DNA of 64,000 nucleotides from Schaalia hyovaginalis. GTDB taxonomy: Bacteria; Actinomycetota; Actinomycetes; Actinomycetales; Actinomycetaceae. Made by a program: the position numbers and the translations under genes. Shown here piece after piece: positions 1 to 7,706 of the stretch (positions are counted from its first letter, which is position 1; each line of letters starts with the position of its first letter). The notes below the pieces were generated by a model. That model made no database searches. It was not told where the DNA came from and worked only from the letters and a program-made list of their open reading frames with translations. The DNA is taken from positions 1,488,001 to 1,552,000 of the forward strand of contig NZ_JACHMK010000001.1 in NCBI RefSeq assembly GCF_014208035.1, given 5' to 3'.

Positions 1-1824
1 ATCGCGGTGGATGAGGAGGTTGTCGAGGAAGACGAAGCCCGGCCCGGCCTGCCCGCGGGTCCTTTCGCGCAGATCGAGGAGGGCCTCGGCGTTCGTCGTG
101 TAGCCCGTCTTCGTCTTCTTCGTCTTGGGCAGGTCGAGCACTTCGAAGAGGATGCGCTGCAACTGCTTCGGGCTCGACAGGTTCACGTCCTCGCCGATGA
201 CCCCGATCGCCCCTGCCCGCGCCGACTCGACCTCGGCGCCCAGGGACTCCGACTGCCGCCTCAGGGCGTCCTCATCGACGGCGATCCCCGTGTCCTCCAT
301 CGTCGCGAGGACCCGGGCGACCGGGAGCTCCATCGTCTCCAGGAGCTCCGCCTCCTTGGCCTCGACGAGTTCGGGTTCGAGGCGCTCCCACAGCGCGGGT
401 AGCGACCGGGCCTTCCGGGCGGCCAGGAGCGCGCGAAGCGAGATCTGCCCGCCCACGTCGAAGAGGACGTCCTCCTTCGGCTCGAGCTCCTTCGGGTCGA
501 CCCCCAGATAGCGCTCGAGGAGCACGGGCAGCTCCACGGACTTCGAATCGGGGCGCACGAGGTAGGCGGCGAGGTGGGCGTCCCGGCTCGGCCAGGGCGT
601 CGCCCACCCCTGGGCCCTCAGGGCGTGGCTCAGCGCCTTCGCGTCGTGGACGATGAGGTCCCGCGCCTCGCCCAGCGCCTCGCCCAGGGCCCGCTCCTGC
701 CCGGGGGACAATTCGGTCGGGTCCACGACGAGCACCCGGTCCTGAGCGACGAGGGCGAGCAGGTCCGTCCTGCCCTTCGCGGGAGCGCCGGACCCCTCGG
801 CCCAGAGCGCCCGGATCGGCCCGAAAGCCTCGATCCACTCGGCGATGTCGCGATCCGCATCGACGGGATCCGCTTCGAACTCCGCCGTGAAGTCGAAAAC
901 CGCGAGGGCCTCCTCCTCAGCGCCCGAGGAGCGGACGGCTGCGCCCTCGTCCCCCGAGATCGCCATGACGCGCGAACGCAGACCGCCGAATTCGAGCGCG
1001 TCGAAGAGGGTGAAGAGTTCGCCGGAATCCGTCGCCCCGCGAGTGAGATCGTCGAGGCCGACCCCGAGGTCGAGATCGGTGAGAAGACGATTCAGGCGAC
1101 GGTTCCGCCGCACGTCCTCGAGGTGCTCGCGCAGGGCCTGGCCCCGCTTGCCCTTCACCTCGGCGGAGCGTTCGAGCAGGTTGTCGAGACCGTCGAAGGA
1201 GGTGATCCACTGCGCGGCGGTCTTCGGGCCGACTCCGGGCACGCCCGGCAGGTTGTCGCTCGCCTCACCGACCAGGGCGGCGATCTCGGGATACCGCTGC
1301 GGCGGCACCCCGTACTTCTCCTCGACCGCCGCAGGCGTCATCCGGCGAAGATCGCCGGGCCCCTGCCCCGGATAGAGGACCGTCACCCGCTCATTGACCA
1401 TCTGGAAGGTATCGCGGTCCCCCGAGACGACGAGGACCTCCATCCCTTCATCGGCGCCGCGCTTGGCGAGGGTCGCCAGGATGTCGTCGGCCTCATAGCC
1501 CTCCTTGCGGAGGGAGACGATGCCCATCGCCCCGAGGACCTGGGAGATGAGCTCGACCTGCCCCTTGAACTCCTCGGGGGTCTCGTCCCGCGTGCCCTTG
1601 TACTCGGGGTACTCCTCGGTCCTGAAGGAGCGGCGCGAGACGTCGAAGGCGACGGCGATCCTGTCCGGGCGCTCCTGCTCGATGAGCTTGACGAGCATCG
1701 ACACGAAACCGTACACGGCGTTCGTGTGCTGACCGGTCTTCGTGGCGAATTTGTCGGCGGGCAGGGCGAAGAAGGCGCGGAACGCCATCGAATGTCCGTC
1801 GATGATGAGCAGAGTGTCCGTCAT
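1..1824 (-). CDS. polA: DNA polymerase I, N-terminal 608 residues (cut by window edge)
   Basis: DNA polymerase I for repair and Okazaki-fragment processing. The gene starts at ATG 1824 and runs off the left edge. The 5'-3' nuclease domain fills about residues 1-300, with the opening MTDTLLIIDGHSMAFRAFF and the acidic VVSGDRDTFQMV and YKGTRDETPEEF segments. Residues about 320-500 match the 3'-5' exonuclease position but lack the usual Asp-x-Glu pair, reading FDFTAEFEAD, so proofreading is probably absent, as in other actinobacterial PolA. The polymerase domain begins near residue 530 (NLSSPKQLQRILFEVL). Only 19 bases separate this start from the divergent thioesterase. TAGGGT sits just upstream and no Shine-Dalgarno is seen, so a leaderless transcript is plausible. 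Confidence 0.96.
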   Translation of the reverse strand, partial: MTDTLLIIDGHSMAFRAFFALPADKFATKTGQHTNAVYGFVSMLVKLIEQERPDRIAVAFDVSRRSFRTEEYPEYKGTRDETPEEFKGQVELISQVLGAMGIVSLRKEGYEADDILATLAKRGADEGMEVLVVSGDRDTFQMVNERVTVLYPGQGPGDLRRMTPAAVEEKYGVPPQRYPEIAALVGEASDNLPGVPGVGPKTAAQWITSFDGLDNLLERSAEVKGKRGQALREHLEDVRRNRRLNRLLTDLDLGVGLDDLTRGATDSGELFTLFDALEFGGLRSRVMAISGDEGAAVRSSGAEEEALAVFDFTAEFEADPVDADRDIAEWIEAFGPIRALWAEGSGAPAKGRTDLLALVAQDRVLVVDPTELSPGQERALGEALGEARDLIVHDAKALSHALRAQGWATPWPSRDAHLAAYLVRPDSKSVELPVLLERYLGVDPKELEPKEDVLFDVGGQISLRALLAARKARSLPALWERLEPELVEAKEAELLETMELPVARVLATMEDTGIAVDEDALRRQSESLGAEVESARAGAIGVIGEDVNLSSPKQLQRILFEVLDLPKTKKTKTGYTTNAEALLDLRERTRGQAGPGFVFLDNLLIHRD

Positions 1825-1843
1825 AGGTGTAACCCTAGAGCCC

Positions 1844-2326
1844 ATGAACGATTCCGTCCCGCAATCCTCATCCCCCGCTCCCGATCCCGCGCGCGTCGGC
1901 GGCTTCGTCGGCGCGCACTGGCCCGGCTCCCTCATGGAGGCCATGCGGATGGAGGTCCTCGAGCACTCCCCCGAGCGCACCGTCATCGAGATGCCGGTCG
2001 AGGGGAACACCCAGTCGCTCGGCATCCTGCACGGCGGCGCCTCCGCGGCCCTCGCCGAGACGGCGGCCTCCTTCGCCGCCCAGATCCACGCGCGTCGGGT
2101 CTTCGGCCCCGAACGCGGATTCGCCGTCGGCACCGAGCTGTCGATCTCCCACATCTCGAGCGTCGATTCGGGTCGCGTCCGCGCCGTCGCCGAGGCCGTG
2201 CGGCTCGGCGGATCGCAGACCGTCCACCTCGTCGAGATCCGCACGTCCGAGGGCGGGCTCGTCTCCACGGCGCGCGTGACGAATCGCATCCTCGCGAGGC
2301 GCACGCGCGCCACGCGAGGGGAATGA
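1844..2326 (+). CDS. Hot-dog fold acyl-CoA thioesterase (PaaI/MenI-like)
   Basis: A 160-residue single-domain hot-dog thioesterase, likely hydrolysing an aromatic or isoprenoid-pathway acyl-CoA. The family signature LHGGASAALAETAA lies near residues 64-77, with His-Gly-Gly on the central helix and the following Glu in the catalytic position. The C-terminal half has the expected strand pattern (ELSISHISSVDSGRVRAVAE). Length matches the PaaI/YbgC-type family. I chose ATG 1844 because the in-frame sequence upstream overlaps polA. Whether it is the menaquinone enzyme MenI or a general thioesterase cannot be told from sequence; no men genes are in the window. Confidence 0.85.
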   Translation: MNDSVPQSSSPAPDPARVGGFVGAHWPGSLMEAMRMEVLEHSPERTVIEMPVEGNTQSLGILHGGASAALAETAASFAAQIHARRVFGPERGFAVGTELSISHISSVDSGRVRAVAEAVRLGGSQTVHLVEIRTSEGGLVSTARVTNRILARRTRATRGE

Positions 2327-2378
2327 ACACGAAAGCCCGGCCGGGGATCCGCGGATCCTCCGAACGGGCTTGATAGAG

Positions 2379-2452
2379 TACCCCGAGTGGGATTCGAACC
2401 CACAACAAGCCGGGTTTGAGCCGACCGCCTCTGCCAGTTGGGCTATCGGGGC
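2379..2452 (-). tRNA. tRNA with CAA anticodon (Leu by codon), short variable loop
   Basis: A 74-base cloverleaf on the minus strand. The 7-bp acceptor stem is GCCCCGA with TCGGGGT, with a G1-U72 wobble, and the discriminator is A. The T arm is GTGGG-TTCGAAT-CCCAC. The anticodon stem GTCGG/CCGGC holds the loop CTCAAAC, giving anticodon CAA, which reads UUG (Leu). No CCA is encoded. The variable loop has only 5 bases, whereas bacterial tRNA-Leu normally has a long variable arm, and the D stem is only 3 clean pairs. The fold is clear; the amino-acid identity rests on the anticodon alone. It is divergent from pdtaR. Confidence 0.88.
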
Positions 2453-2476
2453 AGCGCGCGAAAACGCACGACCAGA

Positions 2477-2485
2477 CTATGATAG
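2477..2485. promoter_or_regulatory. Symmetric bidirectional -10 element between tRNA and pdtaR
   Basis: The sequence CTATGATAG reads TATGAT toward pdtaR and TATCAT toward the tRNA. The pdtaR ATG is 33 bases downstream with GAGGA before it; the tRNA 5' end is 25 bases away on the other side. No strong -35 is visible for either direction. This is a site prediction only. Confidence 0.4.
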
Positions 2486-2516
2486 CGGTGCTTGAACCAC
2501 CAAACGAGGATGTGCC

Positions 2517-3110
2517 ATGACTGCTGAGAACCGCAACGAACCGCGTCGCGTACTCGTCGCCGAGGACGAGGGTCTCATTCGTCTCGATATCGTCGAGACC
2601 CTGACCGCTGCGGGGTTCACGGTCGTCGGGGAGGCTGCGGACGGCGAGGAGGCGGTCCAGCTCGCCCTCGAGCTCGAGCCCGACCTGTGCGTCATGGATG
2701 TCAAGATGCCCCGCATGGACGGGATCACGGCGGCTGAGAAGATCCTCCACGAGCTCTCCTGCGCCGTCGTCATGCTCACCGCCTTCTCCCAGACGGAGCT
2801 CGTCGAGCGCGCCCGTGACGCCGGCGCCATGGCCTACGTGGTCAAGCCCTTCACCCCGGCCGACCTCATCCCCGCCGTCGAGATCGCCCTGTCGCGCCAC
2901 CAGGAGATCGAATCCCTGGAGGAGGAGATCGCCGACCTGTCCGATCGCTTCGAGACCCGCAAGCGCGTCGACCGCGCCAAGGGCCTCCTCATGAAGAACA
3001 TGGGCATGACCGAGCCCGAGGCCTTCCGCTGGATCCAGAAGACCTCCATGGACCGTCGCCTCTCCATGCGCGAGGTCGCCGACGCGGTCATCGACCAGGT
3101 CGACGACTGA
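2517..3110 (+). CDS. pdtaR: ANTAR-domain response regulator (PdtaR-like antiterminator)
   Basis: A 197-residue response regulator with an RNA-binding output. The receiver domain covers about residues 10-125: acidic pocket Glu16/Asp17, phospho-acceptor Asp61 (VMDVKMPRMDG), Thr88 and Lys110 (VVKPF). A coiled linker follows (about 125-150), then the ANTAR domain (RVDRAKGLLMKNMGMTEPEA and RWIQKTSMDRRLSMREVAD). ANTAR proteins bind paired stem-loops in mRNA and prevent termination. In mycobacteria the partner is the histidine kinase PdtaS, which is not in this window. GAGGA precedes ATG 2517 at suitable spacing. Confidence 0.94.
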   Translation: MTAENRNEPRRVLVAEDEGLIRLDIVETLTAAGFTVVGEAADGEEAVQLALELEPDLCVMDVKMPRMDGITAAEKILHELSCAVVMLTAFSQTELVERARDAGAMAYVVKPFTPADLIPAVEIALSRHQEIESLEEEIADLSDRFETRKRVDRAKGLLMKNMGMTEPEAFRWIQKTSMDRRLSMREVADAVIDQVDD

Positions 3111-3138
3111 AACCCCGGACCGGCGCCTGCCCTCGTGC

Positions 3139-3144
3139 GATAAT
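3139..3144 (+). promoter_or_regulatory. -10 hexamer of a leaderless promoter
   Basis: GATAAT lies 6 bases before GTG 3151, so transcription would start at or next to the start codon. No Shine-Dalgarno is needed, and none is convincing. Confidence 0.5.
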
Positions 3145-3150
3145 GGGGGC

Positions 3151-3339
3151 GTGGACATCGGTTCCTGGATCTTCTTCGGCTCCCTCGCCGTCGTGTGCGT
3201 CGCCCTGCGATGGCGCTTCTCGCTTAGGCGGCGGATCGATGCGCGCATGCACGAGGCCCCGCGCGAGGAGCGGGAGGCGCTTGCGGACATCCAGCGGGAC
3301 ATCGATCGGGGGAAGGCCGCGCGGCAGGGCTTCTTCTAG
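3151..3339 (+). CDS. Small single-pass membrane protein, function unknown
   Basis: A 62-residue protein with one N-terminal transmembrane segment (about residues 5-20, SWIFFGSLAVVCVALRW), then a basic stretch (FSLRRRIDARM) and a charged, helical tail (EREALADIQRDIDRGKAA). The topology suggests a short N-terminus outside and the tail in the cytoplasm. The GTG start is supported by the GATAAT placed 6 bases upstream. It follows pdtaR by 40 bases on the same strand but appears to have its own promoter. I do not recognise a family. Confidence 0.65.
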   Translation: MDIGSWIFFGSLAVVCVALRWRFSLRRRIDARMHEAPREEREALADIQRDIDRGKAARQGFF

Positions 3340-3363
3340 AGGGGCTCGCGATCATATGAGAAA

Positions 3364-3391
3364 GGGCGCTGAGGAATGATCCTCAGCGCCC
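3364..3391 (-). terminator. Intrinsic terminator-type hairpin
   Basis: A perfect 12-bp stem (3364-3375 with 3380-3391) and a 4-base loop. In minus-strand sense it is followed by TTTCTCATAT, so it best serves the 71-residue gene just upstream of it. It can also stop plus-strand transcripts of the 62-residue gene. Confidence 0.75.
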
Positions 3392-3403
3392 TCTCCCTTG
3401 GCA

Positions 3404-3619
3404 TCAGGCCACGGGGATGAGCTCCAGGCCGAGGAAGCGCGCAGCCGCGCACCGCGACTTGGGAACATCGAGGTTGTCGATCGCACGAGCGATCTCAGCG
3501 TCGGCGAGCTCATCGAACCAGGGCCTCACGGCCTGCGACAGGCCCTCCAGGTCCAGGTTGTTCGCCTGACGATCGAACAGGGTCGAATGGACCGACACGG
3601 TCCGGGTATTCGTATTCAT
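3404..3619 (-). CDS. Orphan 71-residue protein, function unknown
   Basis: Short soluble-looking protein with no signal peptide or membrane span. The N-terminus is polar (MNTNTRTVSVHS). The middle is acidic and helical (DELADAEIARAIDNLD), with one Cys near residue 57 and a hydrophobic C-terminus ending PVA. GGAG sits 8 bases before ATG 3619, and a strong hairpin follows the stop, so it looks like a complete monocistronic gene. I do not recognise a family. The 248 bases upstream (3620-3867) hold only the pyk terminator hairpin. Confidence 0.6.
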   Translation of the reverse strand: MNTNTRTVSVHSTLFDRQANNLDLEGLSQAVRPWFDELADAEIARAIDNLDVPKSRCAAARFLGLELIPVA

Positions 3620-3826
3620 TTCACTTCTCCATCATTCATTCATCCGAGCCCTTGGGGTATGCGCGTCGGTCGCGCAGGCAACCCATGTGGGCCGAAGTCG
3701 GTGTGTCCGCCGTCGTGCGCAGCATCTTCAGCGCGCTCCGAATCTCGGCGAAGATGCAAGCATATCCATGTGCGCCCGCTCGCGCAAGTGCAAGAGGGCG
3801 GCGGCGCTCATCGGCGCAACGCAGGA

Positions 3827-3851
3827 ACGCCGGGCCCAACGGGCCCGGCGT
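3827..3851 (-). terminator. Hairpin downstream of pyk
   Basis: A perfect 11-bp GC-rich stem (3827-3837 with 3841-3851) and a 3-base loop, 17 bases past the pyk stop. The following minus-strand bases are not a clean T run. Confidence 0.6.
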
Positions 3852-3867
3852 CCACAGGATCTCAGCC

Positions 3868-5313
3868 TCAGCGGTGCGTTCCGCCGATCTGGTAGTCGAC
3901 TTCGTCGCCCACCTCATGGATCCGCAGCATGTTCGAGGAGCCCTCCGTCCCCGGCGGCATGCCCGCGACGATCACGAGCTGATCGCCGATCTCAGCCAGA
4001 TGCGAGGACTGCGCGACCTGATCGACCTGCCACACCATGTCGTCCGTGTGACGGACCTCGGGCACCCGGTAGGTCTGAACGCCCCAGGAGAGGGCGAGAC
4101 GGCGCCTCGTCGATTCAAGAGGCGTGAAGGCGAGCATCGGGATCGGGCGGCGGAGCCTCGAAATCTTGCGCGCGGAAGTGCCCGACTGGGTGAAGGTCAC
4201 GAGGTAGCGCGCATCGAGGTGCTCGGCGATGCCCGCAGCCGCCTCGCAGATCACAGAGGCCCGGTCAAGGGCGTAGAAGCCGTTGAGGGAGGCGATCATC
4301 TCGCCGCCGTTCTCCTCGGTCGACTCGACGATCCGGGCCATGGTGCGCACCGCTTCGATCGGGAAGGCGCCGACCGAGGTCTCGCCCGAGAGCATGACGG
4401 CGTCGGCGCCATCGAGGATCGCATTCGCGCAGTCCGAGGCCTCGGCCCGAGTCGGACGCGGATTCTTGATCATCGAATCCATCACCTGGGTCGCGACGAT
4501 GACCGGCTTCGCCGCGCGGCGGGCCAACTCGATCGCGCGCTTCTGGACCAGCGGAACCGATTCAAGGGGCATCTCGACGCCCAGGTCGCCGCGGGCGACC
4601 ATGATCGCGTCGAAGGCCTCGACGATCTCGGCGAGAGCATCGACGGCCTGCGGCTTCTCGATCTTCGCGATCACCGGGAGGCGACGGCCGTACTCGTCCA
4701 TGATCGCGTGGACGTCCTCGATGTCCGCGGCCGAGCGCACGAAGGACAGGGCGATGAAATCGGCCTCCTGCTCGAGCGCCCAGCGCAGGTCCTCCTTGTC
4801 CTTCTCGGACAGGGCGGGGACCGACACCGCGACGCCGGGAAGATTGAGGCCCTTGTGGTCGGAGACGACGCCGGGGACCTCGACGCGCGTCACGACATCG
4901 GTCTGCGTGACCTCGATGACGCGCACCGCGACGTTCCCGTCATCGATGAGGAGGCGATCGCCGGGGGCGCAATCACCGGGCAGGCTCTTGAAGGTCGTCC
5001 CCACGAGCTCCTTCGTGCCCGGGACGTCACGAGTCGTGATGGTGAAGGTATCCCCCACCTCGAGGGCCTGAGGCCCTTCCGCGAAGGTCTCCAGACGGAT
5101 CTTCGGGCCCTGGAGATCGACGAGGATCGCAACGGCCCGACCGGAAGTCGCCGACGCGCGGCGCACCTTCTCGATGACCGCCTCATGCTCAGCGGCGCTG
5201 CCGTGAGAGCGGTTGATCCGGGCGACGTCCATTCCGGCGTCGACCAGAGCTTGAATCTGTTCGGCGGAATCTGTCGCGGGTCCGATGGTGCAGACGATTT
5301 TTGCTCGGCGCAT
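3868..5313 (-). CDS. pyk: Pyruvate kinase
   Basis: Last step of glycolysis: phosphoenolpyruvate + ADP to pyruvate + ATP, in the cytoplasm. The 481 residues match the family length. The N-terminal barrel opens MRRAKIVCTIGPATDS. The phosphate-binding NRSHG follows and the B domain lies about residues 70-170. The active-site helix reads IAKIEKPQAVDAL with the catalytic Lys, and VARGDLGVEMPLE is the Mg/K site. The C-terminal domain (about 340-481) is the regulatory fold. ATG 5313 fits the family start. It is the last gene of a trpC-lgt-pyk run with 9-base gaps, and a hairpin follows. Confidence 0.97.
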   Translation of the reverse strand: MRRAKIVCTIGPATDSAEQIQALVDAGMDVARINRSHGSAAEHEAVIEKVRRASATSGRAVAILVDLQGPKIRLETFAEGPQALEVGDTFTITTRDVPGTKELVGTTFKSLPGDCAPGDRLLIDDGNVAVRVIEVTQTDVVTRVEVPGVVSDHKGLNLPGVAVSVPALSEKDKEDLRWALEQEADFIALSFVRSAADIEDVHAIMDEYGRRLPVIAKIEKPQAVDALAEIVEAFDAIMVARGDLGVEMPLESVPLVQKRAIELARRAAKPVIVATQVMDSMIKNPRPTRAEASDCANAILDGADAVMLSGETSVGAFPIEAVRTMARIVESTEENGGEMIASLNGFYALDRASVICEAAAGIAEHLDARYLVTFTQSGTSARKISRLRRPIPMLAFTPLESTRRRLALSWGVQTYRVPEVRHTDDMVWQVDQVAQSSHLAEIGDQLVIVAGMPPGTEGSSNMLRIHEVGDEVDYQIGGTHR

Positions 5314-5322
5314 GGGGCCATT

Positions 5323-6297
5323 CTAGCGTGACGACGAAGGTCCCACCCCCGCCGACTCGGCGTCGGCGTCGTGATGGTCGCCATGAAGCCCTGCGCCCGC
5401 CGCCTCGTTCTGAGGCTCCTCGAAGGGCGCCGCCCCGCCCTCAGCACCCGGATCCCCCTCAGACGCGGGGACGAATCTCTCATCGCCGACGAGCCGCGTC
5501 GAACGACCGAGCCTGCCCGCGATGATGAAGATCGCCGCGCCGAGGACGAGCATGCCGATCGACGTCCAGGCGTTGAGGCGGATCCCGAGGAACTCGCGCG
5601 CCGCATCGAGTCGCATCGTCTCCATCCAGATGCGCCCCACCGGATAGGCGAAGAGGTACAGGGCGAACACCTGGCCCGCCTTGAAACGGAAACGGCGATC
5701 CGCCCAGGCGATGAGGGCGGCCATCGAGAAGTTCCACAGCGACTCGTAGAGGAAGGTCGGGTGGAAGAGGGTCCCCGAGGCGTAACCCGCCGGCAGGTGC
5801 GCGTCATCGATCTCCAGGCCCCAGGGAAGAGTCGTCGGCGAACCGAAGAGCTCCTGGTTGAAGTAGTTGCCCCATCGGCCGATGCCCTGAGCCATGAGGA
5901 GCGTCGGCGCCAGGGAGTCCGCGATCGGGCCCAAGCGTCGTCCCGCGCGGCGCACCGCGATCCAGGCCCCCAGCGCCCCGAAGAAGACCCCGCCCCAGAT
6001 GGCGAGCCCGCCCTCCCAGATCTTGAGGATGCGGAGCATCGACTCGGGCGATGCGAAGTAGTTCTCGGGCGTGGTCACCACGTGGTAGAGGCGGGCGCCC
6101 ACGATGCCCATGGGAATCGCCCACATCGCGACGTCGTAGAGCAGCTCGGGGTCTCCCCCGCGCTTGCCATAACGCTTCGCCGTCCACCACACGGCGAGAA
6201 TCATCCCGGTGACGATGATGAGGCCGTAGGCCCTCAGGGGAACCGGGCCGATGTACCACACGCCCCGATCGGGAGAGGGAATGGATGCGACGAACAT
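5323..6297 (-). CDS. lgt: Prolipoprotein diacylglyceryl transferase
   Basis: Integral membrane enzyme that adds diacylglycerol from phosphatidylglycerol to the lipobox Cys of prolipoproteins; here it would act on the two lipoproteins at 23-24 kb among others. About seven membrane helices are predictable. The signature GRWGNYFNQELFG is present, as are RAYGLIIVTGM near the N-terminus and HPTFLYESLWN in the later half. The 324-residue length includes a long polar C-terminal tail typical of actinobacterial Lgt. It sits between trpC and pyk with 9-base spacers, so co-transcription is likely. Confidence 0.96.
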   Translation of the reverse strand: MFVASIPSPDRGVWYIGPVPLRAYGLIIVTGMILAVWWTAKRYGKRGGDPELLYDVAMWAIPMGIVGARLYHVVTTPENYFASPESMLRILKIWEGGLAIWGGVFFGALGAWIAVRRAGRRLGPIADSLAPTLLMAQGIGRWGNYFNQELFGSPTTLPWGLEIDDAHLPAGYASGTLFHPTFLYESLWNFSMAALIAWADRRFRFKAGQVFALYLFAYPVGRIWMETMRLDAAREFLGIRLNAWTSIGMLVLGAAIFIIAGRLGRSTRLVGDERFVPASEGDPGAEGGAAPFEEPQNEAAGAGLHGDHHDADAESAGVGPSSSR

Positions 6298-6306
6298 GTG
6301 TGCTCC

Positions 6307-7191
6307 TTAAGTGCCTGGAGGCTTCGAGCCGTGGGGACGGCGCTCCGCATCGCCCTCCAGCGCCCACCGAACGCGCTCCTTGCGATCGGTGCGCAGCGCG
6401 GGATGCGATCCGGCGCTCACCATATCGGACAGGCACGCCTGAGGATCGCGCGAAGTGACGAGAGCCTCACCCACGAGCACCGCGTCCGCCCCCCATTTCG
6501 CGTACTCGAACACGTCATGAGGGCCGCGCACCCCCGACTCGGCGACCGCGACGACATCGGAGGGAATGATGTCGATGACCTGCTCGATCACATCGCGATC
6601 CACGTCCATCGTCGTGAGGTCGCAGGCGTTCACCGCGATGATCTTCGCCCCGGCGTCGAGCGCGCGCAGGACCTCGAGGCGCGAATGCACTTCCACGAGC
6701 GCGTGCATGCCCAGCGAGTGCGCGCGCTCGAGCAGGGAGACGAGCGCGGGCTGGTCCAGGGCCTGAGTCATGAGGAGCACGAGGTCGGCCCCGTGGGCCC
6801 TCGCCTCATGGATCTGATACGAGGTGACGATGAAGTCCTTGCAGATCACCGGGATGTCCACGGCGGCGCGCACCGCATCGAGGTCCTTGAGCGAGCCCAG
6901 GAAATGACGGGACTCGGTGCAGACGGAGATCGCGCTCGCCCCGCCCGCCTCGTAGGCAGCGGCCAGGGCGCCCGGGTCGTCGATGCGCGCCAGGGGCCCG
7001 ATCATCGGAGTCGCCCGCTTGATCTCGCCGATGATCGCGACCGCGCCCTCGCGCTCGCGCAGGAGGGCCAGGGCATCATGGGCGTCGGGGGCCTTTTGAG
7101 CGCGCCGTTTGACATCCGACAGCGCAACCTCGGATTCGCGCTTCTTCAGATCATCGACGACGCCGGCGATGATCTCGTCCAAGACGTTCAC
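6307..7191 (-). CDS. trpC: Indole-3-glycerol-phosphate synthase-like (TrpC family), altered substrate pocket
   Basis: A TIM-barrel protein of 294 residues. Normal TrpC converts CdRP to indole-glycerol phosphate in tryptophan synthesis. Catalytic positions are kept: Glu56 and Lys58 (IGEIKRATP), Lys118 (VICKDF), Glu167 (ALVEVHS), Asn188 and Ser219 (VAESG). Two positions differ from the usual enzyme. Ser-Pro-Ser is Thr61-Pro-Met63, and the Arg of the N-x-R-[ND]-L motif is Cys190 (VNACDLTT). From memory that Arg contacts the anthranilate carboxylate. A polar tail of about 35 residues follows the barrel. No other trp gene is nearby; lgt and pyk are downstream. Either a divergent TrpC or a paralogue with another substrate. 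Confidence 0.8.
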   Translation of the reverse strand: MNVLDEIIAGVVDDLKKRESEVALSDVKRRAQKAPDAHDALALLREREGAVAIIGEIKRATPMIGPLARIDDPGALAAAYEAGGASAISVCTESRHFLGSLKDLDAVRAAVDIPVICKDFIVTSYQIHEARAHGADLVLLMTQALDQPALVSLLERAHSLGMHALVEVHSRLEVLRALDAGAKIIAVNACDLTTMDVDRDVIEQVIDIIPSDVVAVAESGVRGPHDVFEYAKWGADAVLVGEALVTSRDPQACLSDMVSAGSHPALRTDRKERVRWALEGDAERRPHGSKPPGT

Positions 7192-7296
7192 GGATCCCTC
7201 CTCCCGTCGTCGACGACTCCTTCGATGCTATCCCGACTGCGGCGCGCAGCCCGAATCGGTTCAGCGAACGGATCCGCATCGGCGAATGATCGGGGC

Positions 7297-7662
7297 CTAG
7301 CGCTCCGGCCGCTCAGAGACCGAAGCGCCCAAGTCCCCGCCCTCGAGGAAGCAGGTCCTCTGACCCGTATGGCAGGCCGCCCCGACCTGATCGACCTCCA
7401 CGAGCAGCGCGTCCCCGTCGCAGTCGATCGACACGGACTTCACGTACTGGGCGTGCCCCGATGTGTCCCCCTTGCGCCAGTACTCCCGGCGCGAGCGCGA
7501 CCAGAAGGTGACGCGCCCGGTCGTGAGGGTCCGATGCAGGGCCTCGTCGTCCATCCACCCGAGCATGAGCACCTCACGGGTGTCGTACTGCTGGATGATC
7601 GCCGCGACGAGTCCGGCGGAATCGCGTTTCAAGCGCGCTGCGAGAATCGGATCGAGAGTCAC
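7297..7662 (-). CDS. hisI: Phosphoribosyl-AMP cyclohydrolase
   Basis: Third step of histidine synthesis: opens the adenine ring of PR-AMP. The 121-residue single-domain form has no fused HisE. The signature [20 protein letters not shown] is complete. The Mg site [10 protein letters not shown] and the zinc Cys residues [14 protein letters not shown] are present, with the first zinc Cys in DCDGD. It lies 105 bases upstream of the trpC-like gene and 44 downstream of the prepilin peptidase, so its operon membership is unclear. Confidence 0.95.
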   Translation of the reverse strand: MTLDPILAARLKRDSAGLVAAIIQQYDTREVLMLGWMDDEALHRTLTTGRVTFWSRSRREYWRKGDTSGHAQYVKSVSIDCDGDALLVEVDQVGAACHTGQRTCFLEGGDLGASVSERPER

Positions 7663-7706
7663 CGGATCATCCTGCCACGGTCATGACCCGGGCGCATGCG
7701 CCGAGC

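Noticed and set aside
3636-3917. 93-codon minus-strand ORF overlapping the pyk 3' end
   Set aside because: Runs through the pyk terminator hairpin and the pyk C-terminus, with no ribosome site.
5371-7686. Plus-strand ORF of 771 codons opposite lgt, trpC and hisI
   Set aside because: Crosses three well-supported minus-strand genes and has shadow-frame composition.
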